Below are positions 9,577-24,100 of a DNA stretch of 61,081 nt, piece by piece (within the stretch, counting starts at the first letter, position 1; every line of letters begins with the position of its first letter). The translations under genes and the position numbers were made by a program. The notes under the pieces were generated by a model, which searched no databases, was not told the DNA's origin, and worked only from the letters and a program-made list of their open reading frames with translations. Source of the DNA: Beroe ovata (Eukaryota; Ctenophora; Nuda; Beroida; Beroidae); NCBI GenBank assembly GCA_946803715.1, contig CAMPET010000101.1:144062-205142 (forward strand), written 5' to 3'.

Positions 9577-12500
9577 ATGTTGGATGTTTTTGATGACAAG
9601 AGGTGAAATAAACTGTAGTTACCAGTTATGACTAATACTGCTCCTAGCAGGTTAATGGGTGATTATTTGATATTAGGTATATTGTATATCTACTCATATA
9701 CTAATGAAACTCATGAATTCAGATGATGTAATTGATAATGATCCATCCTAACCAAATCAAATTTTCAGCTCCCGGGTGTCAGGTTTGCTTCAGATAATTG
9801 AGCGTAGTGCTGGTTCAGGGCTTGATGAAAAGAACTTGGATAGTGTTTCACAAGCAACAAGTAAAATCCTTAGGCTTCTCAGTCAGCAAGGTGAGTTTTT
9901 GCCTTTTCATGGAATCCCATCACTGATTAAAGTGAGCTCACTGGAGTTGTAAGGTATAGGTATAGATTTATCTATAGCTTGAGAACCTTGTGAATCCACA
10001 CTATCTTATTCATTGAATAGTGACCTACTTTCTATAATCATACTGAGACAGTAGTCTCAATCCAGAATTTGATGTAATAACACATCAGTCACATACACTA
10101 TGTCTGGTGACTATGAGCCCTTTATGTCATTGATGCGCATTTTCACATTATATTGAAGAAACTTCTGGATTTTCTGCACTACCTATCCAAGAAACAGTAT
10201 CCAAGAAGCAGCATTTTGCACAAAATTTCATGCAGTGGTGGTCAGACTTCTTGGATACTGCTGGATTTTCCTACTTTTGCAACACTGCTGGCCCTCCCCA
10301 TTTAAGTTGTATTTGGATGTTGTTCTATTTGTTGAGAAACAAGTATCGGATTGGATTTTACATATTTCCTTTAACTGCACGCACTCACTTCTGTGCAACA
10401 CACTCCTACCTACCTTTCTGCTTAAGGAAGAAGGGTATTCAATTTAATGAGTTCAATTTAATGTGTTCAATTTTTTGAGTTCTTGACATTGGGCAGTAAT
10501 CTTGTACATAGTGTGAAGAAACAGCAGATTAGTTGCATCAGAAGATTATCAGCTCAATCATTAGAGCGACAGGCGCGATTCCTGAAGTTCCAGGTTCAAT
10601 TCCAGGTCAATCTCTTACTTTTCTGAGTTTCTTCCGGGCTATTCAGTACTAGGCCTCATTTAATTGAAGAATTAAGTGTATTGGTAGACACAAGTGAGTA
10701 GGCCGTATCTATAATAAGGTCACTGGAATAATATAATGCTGCAGATAGGTGCCTATATCTGGACCAAGAAGGTTGTTTTGTCATCTCATTAATGAGCAGG
10801 TCATCATGTGTGTATCTCCATGTCTTATATTATGTGCATATTGCCGCTGTGTGTGGTGGTATAGTCCAACACGTAGTGTAACGGTGTGTGGCACGAACAC
10901 TCATCCAACATGTAAGTGTGTATGTGTATGTGTGTTTGTGTATGTGTGTTTGTGTGTGTGTGTGTCTGTGTTTGTCTGTGTTTTTGTCTGCGAGTATGTG
11001 TGTGTGTGCGTGCGTGTGTCTGTGTTTTTGTCATTCTGTGTGTGTAGAATTGGTCGGTCAAGATTTTGCTAGTTGATGTGAACGTACAGCAACTTCCTTC
11101 ATACAAAGCTATTCTCGAGGCGCACTGACACTTGGGCTCTGAATTTGGGAAAATACTTACGCGAGAGCCGACAACTGTTCTAAATTTCCCCCTTTTTTCT
11201 ATCATGAGTTGCCAGATCTGCACTGAATATCCACCATTTGTGACTTGCGAGCAAACACTCCAGTGTATATGTTTTGGTATCATGCCAATGTCGGGAAATG
11301 CAAAGCTCCACTGTCCACGGAATTATCGTCAGAATAACGAGACATGAGTTCAGCTTGATTTGTGACTAGTGTGCTGTTTTGATACCTTGTAATCATATTA
11401 CCATTGCACAATGCACATCCATATTATGCCAGATTGCAGCATGCCCTAATTCCTATGTGGGTTGGGGGAAGTGTCTTGTCTCTGCTAGTTAATATCAGAC
11501 TGTTTTTCATCAGACTAAACCGGAACCCATCTCTTGTTGTAATATTACCTTACTAAATATAAGCTGTTGATTATAATTCAGAAGATGTGGATAATTCAAC
11601 AATATGCAATGTTCCGCCTTCATTCTCCCCCAATATGATGCAACGTGATTTGAGTGCAGCCTTTGCTCCGAATGATCGTGATGCCAGAGCGCTTGTTTAA
11701 TGCAGGAGTGATTATCACTAGTTTAGATATCATGTTACATTGGGGGAGAATTACTGGGGGCTCCTTAACGAAAACTTCGGAAGGTGTTGGGAATTTCTAA
11801 ATGGAACTTAGCACAGCTAAAGAGGTGTGCTACTTCCATTTAGGAATTCCTAAATGTCTTTCTAACTGTATTTGTGAAAGAGCCCCTGGTGGGGTGACAG
11901 AGCTATCGACACTAGCAACTGTGTGGTCTCTGTTTTATCAACAATGGCTGTTAATTTTTCTTCTTCACTGCCGCTTATCCCGAATAGCAGCGTGGTAAAA
12001 GGCAGTAATTGTCTATCATTAGTGTTGTTGTCAAGGTCACTCCACTACTCCCTCAAATAGAACACCATCTCACACACTCACACACACTCACACACACAAA
12101 CACACACACACACACACACACNCACATACACACAAACACACACAGTACACATATAAGCATATACATGCACACATGCACACACAGAGGTAATATTATACCA
12201 ATGTTATAAAGAGTAGGTATGGATATCACGGAGATTACATTATGTCAACCCTGTGATTTTGGATAATGTTGTTGGATTCCCTTGATTTACAGAGAAAATT
12301 GTGTAATGTCGTATTAATGAATGAAAAGTTTTACGCCACCAATTCTTAGCGAAGTGTTTTATGTCTTCATATTGTATCCATTGCTACTACTCTACTAGTG
12401 CAGATTTGCATGTCAACTCGCGTATTAACATAACGCATCAGAATTGTAATAACTGATTGAAATTACCATAATTTGACTACAACAGTAGTATCAGATGAAG

Positions 12501-15500
12501 TCTGAGAGACACACTGAGTGATTTTAAACCTGCCTCGTCATGTTAAAACTGATAATTATGAAGTGTAGTTGTAAAACACACTCAAATTCATACGTAATAT
12601 AGCAGTTAATATCGTGGAACTCTCATTTTAAACATCTACAAGATGCCTTTTTTCTCGGTTATAACCATGATAACTGCTTTTTGAAACGATCTTTTCATAG
12701 ATATAAATAAACGTCACTCACATGCACAATACACATAAACACATACATGCATGTACTTAGTATGTGTATCTGTCAGTATGTATGTAATATGTACCTATGT
12801 ATTATGTACTACATACACAAATACACATTACATACAATGTACATTGTTGATGCACACATACAACCCATTCATACAGCTGACACTCACTGAAACTGCTATT
12901 ATGTATTCACTTCATACATGCTATATGTGTTTGCTGGGGAAAGCTGTGACTAAATTGTTAAATTAATCTGGCACGTGCGTTACTAAGAATAGTGTCTCAA
13001 TGTGTGTCAACGTGTGTCAACGTGTTTCAGAAAAGACGCTGTCCGAAAGCATAGTAAGGAAGTCGAAGGTGTCTCAAGCGTTGGTTACATTACTTATGGT
13101 AAGTAACACTCTTGGTAAGTAATACTGACCATCTGAACAAATTACCAATGACCAATATAAGGGTTTATCACTGCATGATCCTTACTTAATACAGTGATTC
13201 TTAAAAGTCAAATCTCGATTACATTTGACTGATTGAGTGACTGGTTACTGGTACCATCTTTTAGTAACCAGATAATCTTATTGCCCTGATGATTGTTTTC
13301 AGTTCTCACACACTACCACAAATCCTTTACTTAACTTACAACAAGTCACGATTTCAAACTACTGCCATGTCGTCACATTTCGTGTCGCAATATTGCGGCG
13401 ATTGTGATATTTCCCGTAACGCGCGAAGGTTGGAATAAATCACAAAATTAGTACAGTCTTTGTTGAGTGTTGGAATTTTATCGCGCGCGCGAATAAAAAG
13501 CGCGCTTTTTCGATCGTTTTTCCCACGAACTCTTTACCTATGCATATCAGCAAAAAAATCCGAATTCACATGTGACATAACTCCTCACCGAATTTCCAAT
13601 ATCATATCTCAAAACATCTATTTCAGACAACACAAGACGTATCACTGCATCTGAATACCATCAACATTCTTGAGCACATTGCTTCGTCGTCAAGTGAGTA
13701 ACGCCTCCCAAACTAGGAAGTGTTACCCTACACGTGACATATATCATTACGTGAAATATCACCACATATCATAACGTGTCATACCACGTTATACAGCAGA
13801 TAACAAGTACGTTATATCACAGATAACAAGTGTACGAGGTTGGTAAGACAGGGAGCACCACATGCTGTATTACGGAGTATTGCCGCCACGTCTCGAGTTA
13901 GGCCGCTTCTCGAGGACTTGTGTATCAGGCAGCATCTACTGTTACTTAAACTCGCGGTCAAAGGTAGCTAATTCACACCCCCATGAATAACAATATGAAC
14001 CCCTAATAATAAAATGAACTCTATTGATCCGAGAGAACATTTATCAACCGTCCTGCGTCCTAGTGTTAATTACATTCGCGTGTTAATTAGGGTTGTTGAG
14101 TATAGTCTTTATTCATGAGGTTGAGGAGTGGATGGCAGAATTATCAGTCGAGGGCGAAGCCCGAGCTGATAATTGGAGTTGAATCCGAGACCGAAGGTCG
14201 AGGATTTAACGAGCCATCCATTCCGAAACCGAATTAATAAAGAATATTTTACAACGTCCTCGAATGAAACGTTAATTGCTTGTTAACAGTTTCGGCTAGC
14301 TTCATCCCATTATACATAACTACTCACTATAGCATTCCTATGCTTGACCACTAATAAGATTAATTTGGGGAACTTTTTGTGCCAGTAGTAATGCGGCACC
14401 GACTGGGACAGTCTCAACCGCACGCACGTGTATAGGAAAGGCGGCATTCTGAAACCAAAGCAACAACATTTAGCTGCCCACTTATGTTGGAGTGCGCTAT
14501 CGACCGCAATAGATCCTATCTTCTATTTTTGGTGTCGCCGACACGTTGGCTTTAGGGCGGTATTGTTTCGATCTAATTTTCTTGTTTTTCCGTATATTAT
14601 TCAGATGAATAATCACTCTAAAACCTTGTTTATTGTAGACGATATGGATGGATAATCATCATCAATGATCAATTATTGATTACCATACACAACGATAATT
14701 CCTGTCCATGACGGGTGATAGTGTAATTTTCGGCAGCATTATTCGGATAAAAGTTGTAAAATAAGCCAAACATTGCGTGTTTTCAGAGAAGAAACTTGCC
14801 CTAAAAGCCCGGTTATGTGGGGTGGTAACTGTTACGTTGGACTTGGCCAAACAGTGCATCAACAATATCGATATCAGCACCCCATTGCTACAGGTAGAGT
14901 CATAGTTGTTGGTAGTTACAGACATTGGTCCGGGCTATGCAATCGGTTCACTTGGGATCCTTGGTAATCTTTGCGATAATGGACCGGATTTTGGAAACAC
15001 TGACCTTTGAACAAACTGACCTGGGAATTTTGTCGAACAAGAAAATTTAACTTAGTTCCAACCCGAAACCAAGTGGATCGCCAGATAGATCATGTTATAT
15101 CATGTATATCATATCATGAATCATCATAATGCCAGGTCCTCAAGATATACGCCACAAACAGCTCAAACTCGGTGTCTCTCGTCAAGAACGGAGTTCTCAA
15201 CCTCATGGAAAGGTATGGGTCCTCGGGTCCCGAGACTCAGGGTATTGCGTCACTGTATTCACACTTCACCTACCTCTGTTATCCTCCCTTAGGTACTTCT
15301 CCCTGTACGGAAAACAGAACATTGCCATATTCCGACATGCACTCGACCTGTACACGCAGGTGCTGTCATTTCGGTCTAATGCCAGTAAAGCGGCATCCAG
15401 TGGCGCTACCAGGTATAATTGAGCGAGTGAGAATATCAACCTCTTCACTGAAAGTCAGCCTCTTTGGGTTACACGACGTATAGTGTAGTTAGGAGTCATC

Positions 15501-18069
15501 TTGATAGGATCTCCTCAGAAGCGTTATGCTTTCATAGCGTCGTGCCATCGTTTGCCAGGCTCAAGTTTTATACTCCATATTTTATGCTAATAGTTAAACT
15601 CACGATTACATATCCAGAATACTAATCATGCTAATGAATATCCTGAATACTGATGATGCTAATTAGACGCATGATTATATCCCACTACTACCTCAACTAT
15701 GTTAGTGATGATGAACTATGTTAGTGATGATGAACGTTGAACATTGATATGCTATACAACCCTAGGAAAATGTTGGACCTCTATGTGTACTGGACCGATA
15801 TGGACAAGCTGCAGAAGTTTATCCAAGTCAGGAAGTCCATTCTGAACTCGGTCAAGCATCTTGTCGGAAATGAGAGCGGCAGGAAGGCTCTGATCAAGTC
15901 TGATGGGATTGCAATCTTGTACGCTACAGCCAAACAGGTACACATAAGAGTTGTATTATTGTTGAGTTGTCGTCATAATAAGAGTTGTATTATAGATGTT
16001 TAGTTATTGTTGAGTTATAGATGTTTAGTTAGAATCGGTATTGCGATGTAAGTAAGAATGAATCATACTTAGAATTGTGAGCTATTTTTATATTTCCGTT
16101 GAACAAGCACATCCTGGGAAAATGTTCGTGTCGTCATGCCGTTCAAATGCTCTTTATAACCCTGTGTTACTGAATGTGAAATGACGTTTTTGGTTTGTTT
16201 TCCGAAAACTTAATTGCCCAATTTTGAATATGATAGTTCCCGTTTGGTATTCCCGTTGTTGTTTTCGTTTCTATTGGCGACCCAGGTATATTGTTTGTGG
16301 TTGCGGTCACGTACGAAATCCGAGGCGTAGAAATTTGTGACTCAACATTTAGAAAGCTATGTCCACTGTCCAGCCCTAACCACGACACTCCCCCTATGTC
16401 CAGCTCTAACCACCACACTCCCCCCTATGTCCAGCCCTAATCACGACNNNNNNNNNNNNNNNNNNNNNNNNNNNNNNNNNNNNNNNNNNNNNNNNNNNNN
16501 NNNNNNNNNNNNNNNNNNNNNNNNNNNNNNNNNNNNNNNNNNNNNNNNNNNNNNNNNNNNNNNNNNNNNNNNNNNNNNNNNNNNNNNNNNNNNNNNNNNN
16601 NNNNNNNNNNNNNNNNNNNNNNNNNNNNNNNNNNNNNNNNNNNNNNNNNNNNNNNNNNNNNNNNNNNNNNNNNNNNNNNNNNNNNNNNNNNNNNNNNNNN
16701 NNNNNNNNNNNNNNNNNNNNNNNNNNNNNNNNNNNNNNNNNNNNNNNNNNNNNNNNNNNNNNNNNNNNNNNNNNNNNNNNNNNNNNNNNNNNNNNNNNNN
16801 NNNNNNNNNNNNNNNNNNNNNNNNNNNNNNNNNNNNNNNNNNNNNNNNNNNNNNNNNNNNNNNNNNNNNNNNNNNNNNNNNNNNNNNNNNNNNNNNNNNN
16901 NNNNNNNNNNNNNNNNNNNNNNNNNNNNNNNNNNNNNNNNNNNNNNNNNNNNNNNNNNNNNNNNNNNNNNNNNNNNNNNNNNNNNNNNNNNNNNNNNNNN
17001 NNNNNNNNNNNNNNNNNNNNNNNNNNNNNNNNNNNNNNNNNNNNNNCCCCCCCCCCCTATGTCCAGCTCTAATCACGACACAGCTCAAACCTCCCTTCTT
17101 CAGTCGGATGAAATGAAACAGGAGATACAGCGGAACTGCACCTCATCACAGCTCGATTACAAGATGAGGAACGGGGGGTCGGGCGGGGAGCTGTTCAAGA
17201 AGACAGCTTCCGTCGTCACCGGGGAACAGCAGTCTGCAAACCCTAATGGTGAGACTCTCTTCGCATCATTTTAACTTATTTAAGAGTTGAAATTTTTAAA
17301 AGTTATCCCACTGATCCAGTCTGTATTGATGAATTGCAGAACTCATGTTTTGCATTGTGGAAACAATGGAGGAATGCTCATCTTAATAACTCTTGTTGTG
17401 CCACACGCACGCACACAAACACACACGCAAGCACACACGTACGCACACAAACACACACATGGTGTGCACAGTGTGCACAGAATGTGCCACACCAACACCC
17501 ACGCATATCCAAATTGTTCGTCTGTGATTCGTGGACAAATTGCGGGATATATTTTAAGTATTTAAGTAGGTAAATATTTACACATAAATATATGTTATAT
17601 TCATTTTATTATTTAAAATCAAATTATACATGCGACGAAATGGATCAAACTTAGCTTTGTTTTGCACGCACATTTCACAACGCATAGTTCGGATAAAATG
17701 CACATTGCAAATTATAATTCCGCGATGAAATCTTCAGTTTAAGTCGCGTTTTAAAGACGACCAATCTTGATAATATCACAGTACCACACGTACACTGTAG
17801 AGTCAGTATAAGTAAATGCACGTTATTTCCACAATTTTAATGTGTGCTGCACAATGAGAATGAAACAATTTCTGCAAAGTTGTTACGTCATGACCATGGT
17901 GATTTTACGATACTATTACTCGGACTGTACACACTCACACTCAAACAAACACACACACAAACACACTCACTTTCATTCTGTAACCACTTCCTCTCTCCCA
18001 TGTTGGAGACTGGAGTTGCCACATGGCGCTACCTCGCACAATCACGCCACCACGCACACACGCACGCAC

Positions 18070-18109
<40 letters not shown>

Positions 18110-21100
18110 CCCACTTTGCAATGAACGGCAGTAGTCAATCGACATCTCTCTCTCTCTCTGCTTTTATCACGTGACAAGAATTGTCAATAATCTCCATATC
18201 GTGCTATCAATCTTGTCCGTTACTTTGTACTATTATTATTGTGAAGTATATATATATATTTCATCATCACAGAGCAACAATCAAAGAAATTCTACTGCTT
18301 GCCCCCTTGTAGGAATGTTCATTTTGACAGAGCTTGTTCTTTGCGTCCCGTGTTATCAACCTCTCAGTTGTTGTTTTAGGACCAGCAATACTCTATTGTC
18401 CTTTTACACGTCCCTTTTCCTGACATAATGACTGCATGTATTCTAGAATTGACTAGATCAAGTTAAAAACGGTGGATTACTTATTGTCAATAATTATCGT
18501 CTTGCTAGCTATCCAGTAAGTTCTGGAGACCCTGCGTCTGTCGTGTTTTTGGATTAGATCATTGTTAATCGGAGATAGGTACATAAATAGCGTCGTCTAT
18601 TAATGGCATCTTTGCAATAAGATGATAATCCAAATTAAGTCATTAAGTCATGCTCACGTATGCTTATTATAATCTGATTTTGACGTTACCATATCAGGCA
18701 TATTGAAACCTGCCATCAAAATATTGGGATGAACCTTCGAGAAACACTGTTTATTTAAGAGGCGAATAACAATTTCTGATGTGGTATAGCTGAGTTACAG
18801 CCCTGAATGCACCAGTGCCTCTCTAAAGCAGCACATGGCCCATGTGTGGTGTTATACAGCGAGCTATCGTCCCCATTTTATCATCTTGGCCCTGGGCCAT
18901 GAATCTCCTCATGATCCGACAAACGTTCAGTGGGTACTGCACACAGAGAGAGAGAGTTGTCAGTGAAAAGCTGCAGTCTCTCTTCGCAGTTAAGTTAAGG
19001 ATAGGCTATACTCAAAGCTTTGTTCGGTACTCCAGTATCTCGTTATATGAACATATTATTATGTTATGAAGATGCACCTTACTTACATTAAAAACTGGCC
19101 GTGATTACTGATTGTGGCTGGTGGAGCGGCCGCCGGCCACCTTGTCGAATTCATTCCCTACTTTCTGTTTTGCTGTGTCACAACAGAATGGGAAGTTTGC
19201 TTACACACCGTCATGACGCTTAAAGCTGCTCTCAGGGTACATTCGTCGAAAAATCCTACACCGTCGAAGTGGGTGGTAATTTTAGCTACTCGCGGTACTT
19301 GTACGTCTGCATTGTGCAAACCCACTTTTTATACAATGCACAATGTGCATATTATTGAATACGTGATCTATATAATACTGGACTCATATTATACATGTTG
19401 TATAACCTAGCGGTCGTTGTCCTAGGTTAAGCATAATTATCAAGTAATGACCTATATCGGCATTAACTTAACTCAATGATACTTGACCATAGTACGTTTA
19501 TTATTGCTACCTTGATAGTTGATACTTAGCCAGGTTCATCGAATTAAATCTTGCATAATTATTTGCTCGTTTCTCTTGATCTTACTGTTCTACGAACCGA
19601 ACTATCGTTACTGCTTCACTGACCCAATGTCGACTGATACAAAGCTTTCCACTACATCCTCTTTGCCTAGTTAAGGATTCTATTTATGTTCCCCCAATAC
19701 ACAATACCACTATTTTTTTGTTTTATAATTAATGAGTTCATGATAAAGAAGAAAATAGAGAAGAAAAACGATATTGACCCTGTCCCCTACCCCTCCTCCA
19801 TCCATGTATCTATGTATCTATATCATAGTGTGAGGAGTAAAGTGGTATAAAACTCCATGGAGTGTGTTGGTCCAGGCAGAGTATCCAAGAACTTGGTACA
19901 GAGACAGCAACATAGCCTCACCAAATGCTGGCTACATGGCTCAGGTAAAATCACTCGAGACAGCTATCTCAAATGCAAGGAATTGTTTTATTCTTATCTT
20001 TGAAAATACGAAACTTATTGATTCCCGCTACACTTAATAACAAAAAGTAATTTCATCCACAAAACTTTTTTGAATTTTTCTCACAAGCAGACTTGAAAGA
20101 GTACTTCTTATCAAGATTCAAACCACAGATTTATATTAGTGTGGGAAATATACTGTAGCATTCAGATGTTATCTTGCTACAATATTTGTATCAAAAAAAC
20201 AGCCGACTCGTATAGTCTTAATCCGTTTGATGGTCGCTTACAAGTTTCACCGCTTCTCATCTTCCCCTGATCTCATTTCCTGGGTACTTTGCATCGATCT
20301 CTTTCAGTTTGCAGAATATTCCAATCGTCGGAGAATTTGTTGTTTTCGTTTTCCGATGTTGCTTTCGGCATTGTGTTATTTATTGTTGTTGTTATTTGTT
20401 GTTTACTGTAAGCAACTCGGATATAAGTGTTGCATTTTTCTTGCTCTATGGGATTCTGTCTGAAATGCTTGTCAATATATTATTGACATTTGACACAATC
20501 TTCCGCGTGTGTTGGTGTTTGTGTGAGTGTATGTTAGTGTGTGTGTGGGTGTGTGTTTGTGTGAGTATGTATGCGTGTGTAATGTATATGCGGGTGTTTG
20601 TGTATGCGTGTGTATGTTAGTGTGTGTGTGTGGGTGTGTGTTTGTGTCTGTGTGTATGTATGTATGACGTGTCGCGAGCAAATATGCATTCAAAACAGTG
20701 CGATAGTATATCGAACACTCAAATAAGGCCCCCCACTTCCAATACGCTAAATTATCACGCGAGCAGAGTATTGCAATCCCAGGAGGGGGTCCAACATCCA
20801 CCAATCAAACTGCAGTATTTCAGTCACGTGACAAACAATAGACCAATCGATCAGCATGGATTAGCCGAAATCAGTCTATACACGTACACTGGTGTGAATC
20901 TTGTCCGCGATACCGACTGTTTTACAGTGTACCCAAGGTTCAAAGTACAGTGTCTGTGGAGTGAGAACACTCCACTATAATATAGAGATGCCATTTCGAA
21001 ACCATGGTGCCGACTAGTTCACGCCACTACTGCAGTACTCAAACAGTTTCTGCTGTTGCGGTGTACAGGTGGCACACACGTGTGTGTGTGTGTGTGTGTG

Positions 21101-24100
21101 TGAGTGTGTGTGTGTGAGTGTGTGTCATGCGGCTCCTATAATGGCGAGCCTATATCGACAAGCAATACTCGGCGGTTGCGCGGTGTGTGACTGTGTGTGT
21201 GTTCGTGTGTGTCCTCAGTACTTAATAGTAGCTGTCTGCTGCTCCACTAGTGTCGTTTGCAGCAGCACTAGGCTGTTTTTCTCACACTTGCTTTTGCATT
21301 CGCTCCGTTTCTAATTGTTAATCGTTTAACTTGCACCAACAATACAGTCTATTTGTGCCTCACTGCGTAGGGTCGGCGGTCAGGATAATTCCTCCCTTCT
21401 CATCTCCCTGCCACATAGCTGACTGCGCTACGACGCCGCATCACGGTGCCGAAGTGTCCGTGTGGCGGCACTGCCGCCCCCGGTGGCTCCGTACACCACG
21501 CCAAGAAGTGTGGCAAAGTGCGCCGTCGGAAGAGGCGCCGGCGGGCGGCTGCTAACCATGCGGCGCAGGAGCCCCGGCCAGCTTCACTCAAACTCCCAGA
21601 GATAGTGGATCCTACTGTGTTGCTCACGACTCTATCGCAGACCCAAGGTGAGGGCCGAGATCAAGTGGTGGGCGGGTGTTGTCGAAATCAAGTGGTGGGC
21701 GGGTACATTGTCGAGAGGTGCAGAAGGTGTCAAAGAATGAAACTTCTCAGGCGACGCGATGTTCTCTTCACCATATCACAGTTTTGTTAACACATCACTA
21801 TTTTGATCCTTTTTCATACGTTCTTGACACCATCCAATTTGGAAACCGATTAAACTTTCGACTGACCTCTTTCTCAAAACAATTAGGCACTACTCTATTT
21901 GACACACATGCTTCTTAACCACTCCTCACTTTACTCCGCTCTATATCGAATTCCTTCAGAAATTACTGTAAAACTCTTGACATAACAGCTCCAGTGGTAT
22001 CGCTGACGAATTCCATAATATTGATTGTTCAGTGTACGGCACTTTACCGAAGTGCTGGATAATTCCCACGAACACTGTCACGCAGTATAATACTCCACCT
22101 AGGTCTCTCAGTAGTTTCCTTGATAAGTTAAAACAGGTGTCAAGAATGTGTCACTCCCTCCCCTACCCTTCGGGTGTGGTCTATTTTCTTGGATAATACA
22201 TAACATCACCCTTGTGTGTAATCCGGTAACTTGTGACAGATTTGATTCAAATTTCCGCATGTCCCTGAAAAAATATATGGAAACGTTTGATAGCCGTACA
22301 TACCTTCAACCATCTTCACAAATTATCCCACGTACACCAAGAGTTATGCAATGTGTGTGTCATCATACTACAACTTTACTGGATGAAATTCATTCGGAAT
22401 AATAACGCCTTAGTCATGCGATTTATGCGCGTCAAATGATATTTAGACAACACGTCAGATTGCTGGCGTGTGTCTGTGGCATTTCAAGAATCCAGTGACA
22501 GGTGTCAATGATCGTGTGAGTGCCCTGAATTGGGTTAAATATTTCCTGCCAATTATACGTCATGAAATTGACCGCATTACGCCAACTACTCTAAGACGGG
22601 ATTCTCAAAATACCATGTAAACAATCAGATAAAGAGGCACAACAAAATATAAACCGAACTCACAAAATGTGAACCGAACTCACAAAACATGCACATCCCG
22701 TTATTAAGAAAGTATCGAGTCTCGATGCGCATAGCTGTCTTGATAATCGAGACAGCCATGCGTATCGGAAGTGGAATCATGTATGAAATATTAATTAGAC
22801 CAGACCTCGCTGTTTTAGGTAAAGCGATCGATAACCTGGCATTGACGTGCAGCCAGATAATACGGAAGAGTATGCCCAAGCTGTGTCTCCCAATTCCATC
22901 TCTTCACGGACCTGTGTACTTTGACGAGCCGGCACTGGAATCAGATGCCTTCCTGCTTCAGGTAGATACATGTTCTCCGGGGTGCAGATGCTGCTAGACA
23001 TCACAGTGGTAACCACTGACACACTATAGCAGCCACTAAAACATGGCATGATGTCAGTTGTTACCATGGTAACTACTTACAGCTGACATCACAATGATGC
23101 TCACTGGCATTACCATGGTTCTTACTAGTTACTGTCGTGACCATGGTAATCGCTGACATGACCATGATACTCCCTGGCATTACCATGATACTCCCTGGCA
23201 TTACCATGGTAACCGCTGTCATGACCATGGTACTCCCTGTCATGACCATGGTACTCCCTGCGCAGGAGTTTCGGGAACGCGAAAACGACTCGCCCGAGGA
23301 GGACGACGAGTCTCCGGACCAGGTCCCCCTCACTCTCACCAACATGGACGATTTCCTCAAGTTCTTCCCCGAACTAACGGAATACCAGGTGCCATGTTAT
23401 AGAGTACAGGTGCTATGATACCTTAGGTGCTATGTTATAGCATAGAGTTGTGCAGTATTAAAATCTACATGTGACTCCAAAGTCTCCCATTATAATGCTC
23501 CTCCCCACAGAACAGAACAGTATTGTTGGACCACCTGGCAGAGTACAGGAAGGAGTACCTGACTTTAGTACCCCAGACCCCCAGTAACAGCAATAACGAG
23601 CTCTCTGATGAGAGATCTGACACGGGTTAGTGGATGGGGGACGAGGGTAATGGGCTTGGTGCTTGAGGCTGGGGACAAGGGGCTATGATCCGGCTATATC
23701 TGCCGGGTTTTCTTGAAGTTGGGTATCCGTATATCTTACACCATGACTACCTACAAAAATAAACATTGTGACTATGGTCCACGATTGAGACAATGAGACA
23801 TGTGAATCTCCCCACTCCCAGGCCCGATCAGTGTCATTGTGAAGCCCGTGAATGGACACTCCCAGTCTTCACAGTCACATGTCCGCCCTCTCAAAGCATC
23901 CACAGAACTTCGGAAACCCAGCTCCTGTGAAAATCCTCCGACCAGTGGGTAAGTATCATGTAATAGTCTTTAACTGCTACCAATTGTATAATACGGAGGT
24001 AGTATGGGGGGTAGAATGTGCATTGTTCATACTAAGTTCGAATAATACCAGGCCAATTTGAGATATTCTATGATGCATATAGTGCATACCTTCATTTCCA

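Noticed and set aside
10543-10612. Functional tRNA gene
   Set aside because: The anticodon loop lacks U33 and the T and acceptor stems are mispaired, so I list it only as tRNA-like.
13797-13822. Upstream alternative acceptor of AGTPBP1 exon 13823 (a duplicated CAGATAACAAGT word)
   Set aside because: Using it would add a number of bases not divisible by three, and would break the frame.
16337-17116. Long open frames across the N run
   Set aside because: They exist only because N codons are not counted as stops.
20495-20665. Val-Cys and His-Thr repeat peptides in TG/CA tracts
   Set aside because: Microsatellite artefacts. The same is true at 10910-11045, 12067-12185 and 17931-18110.
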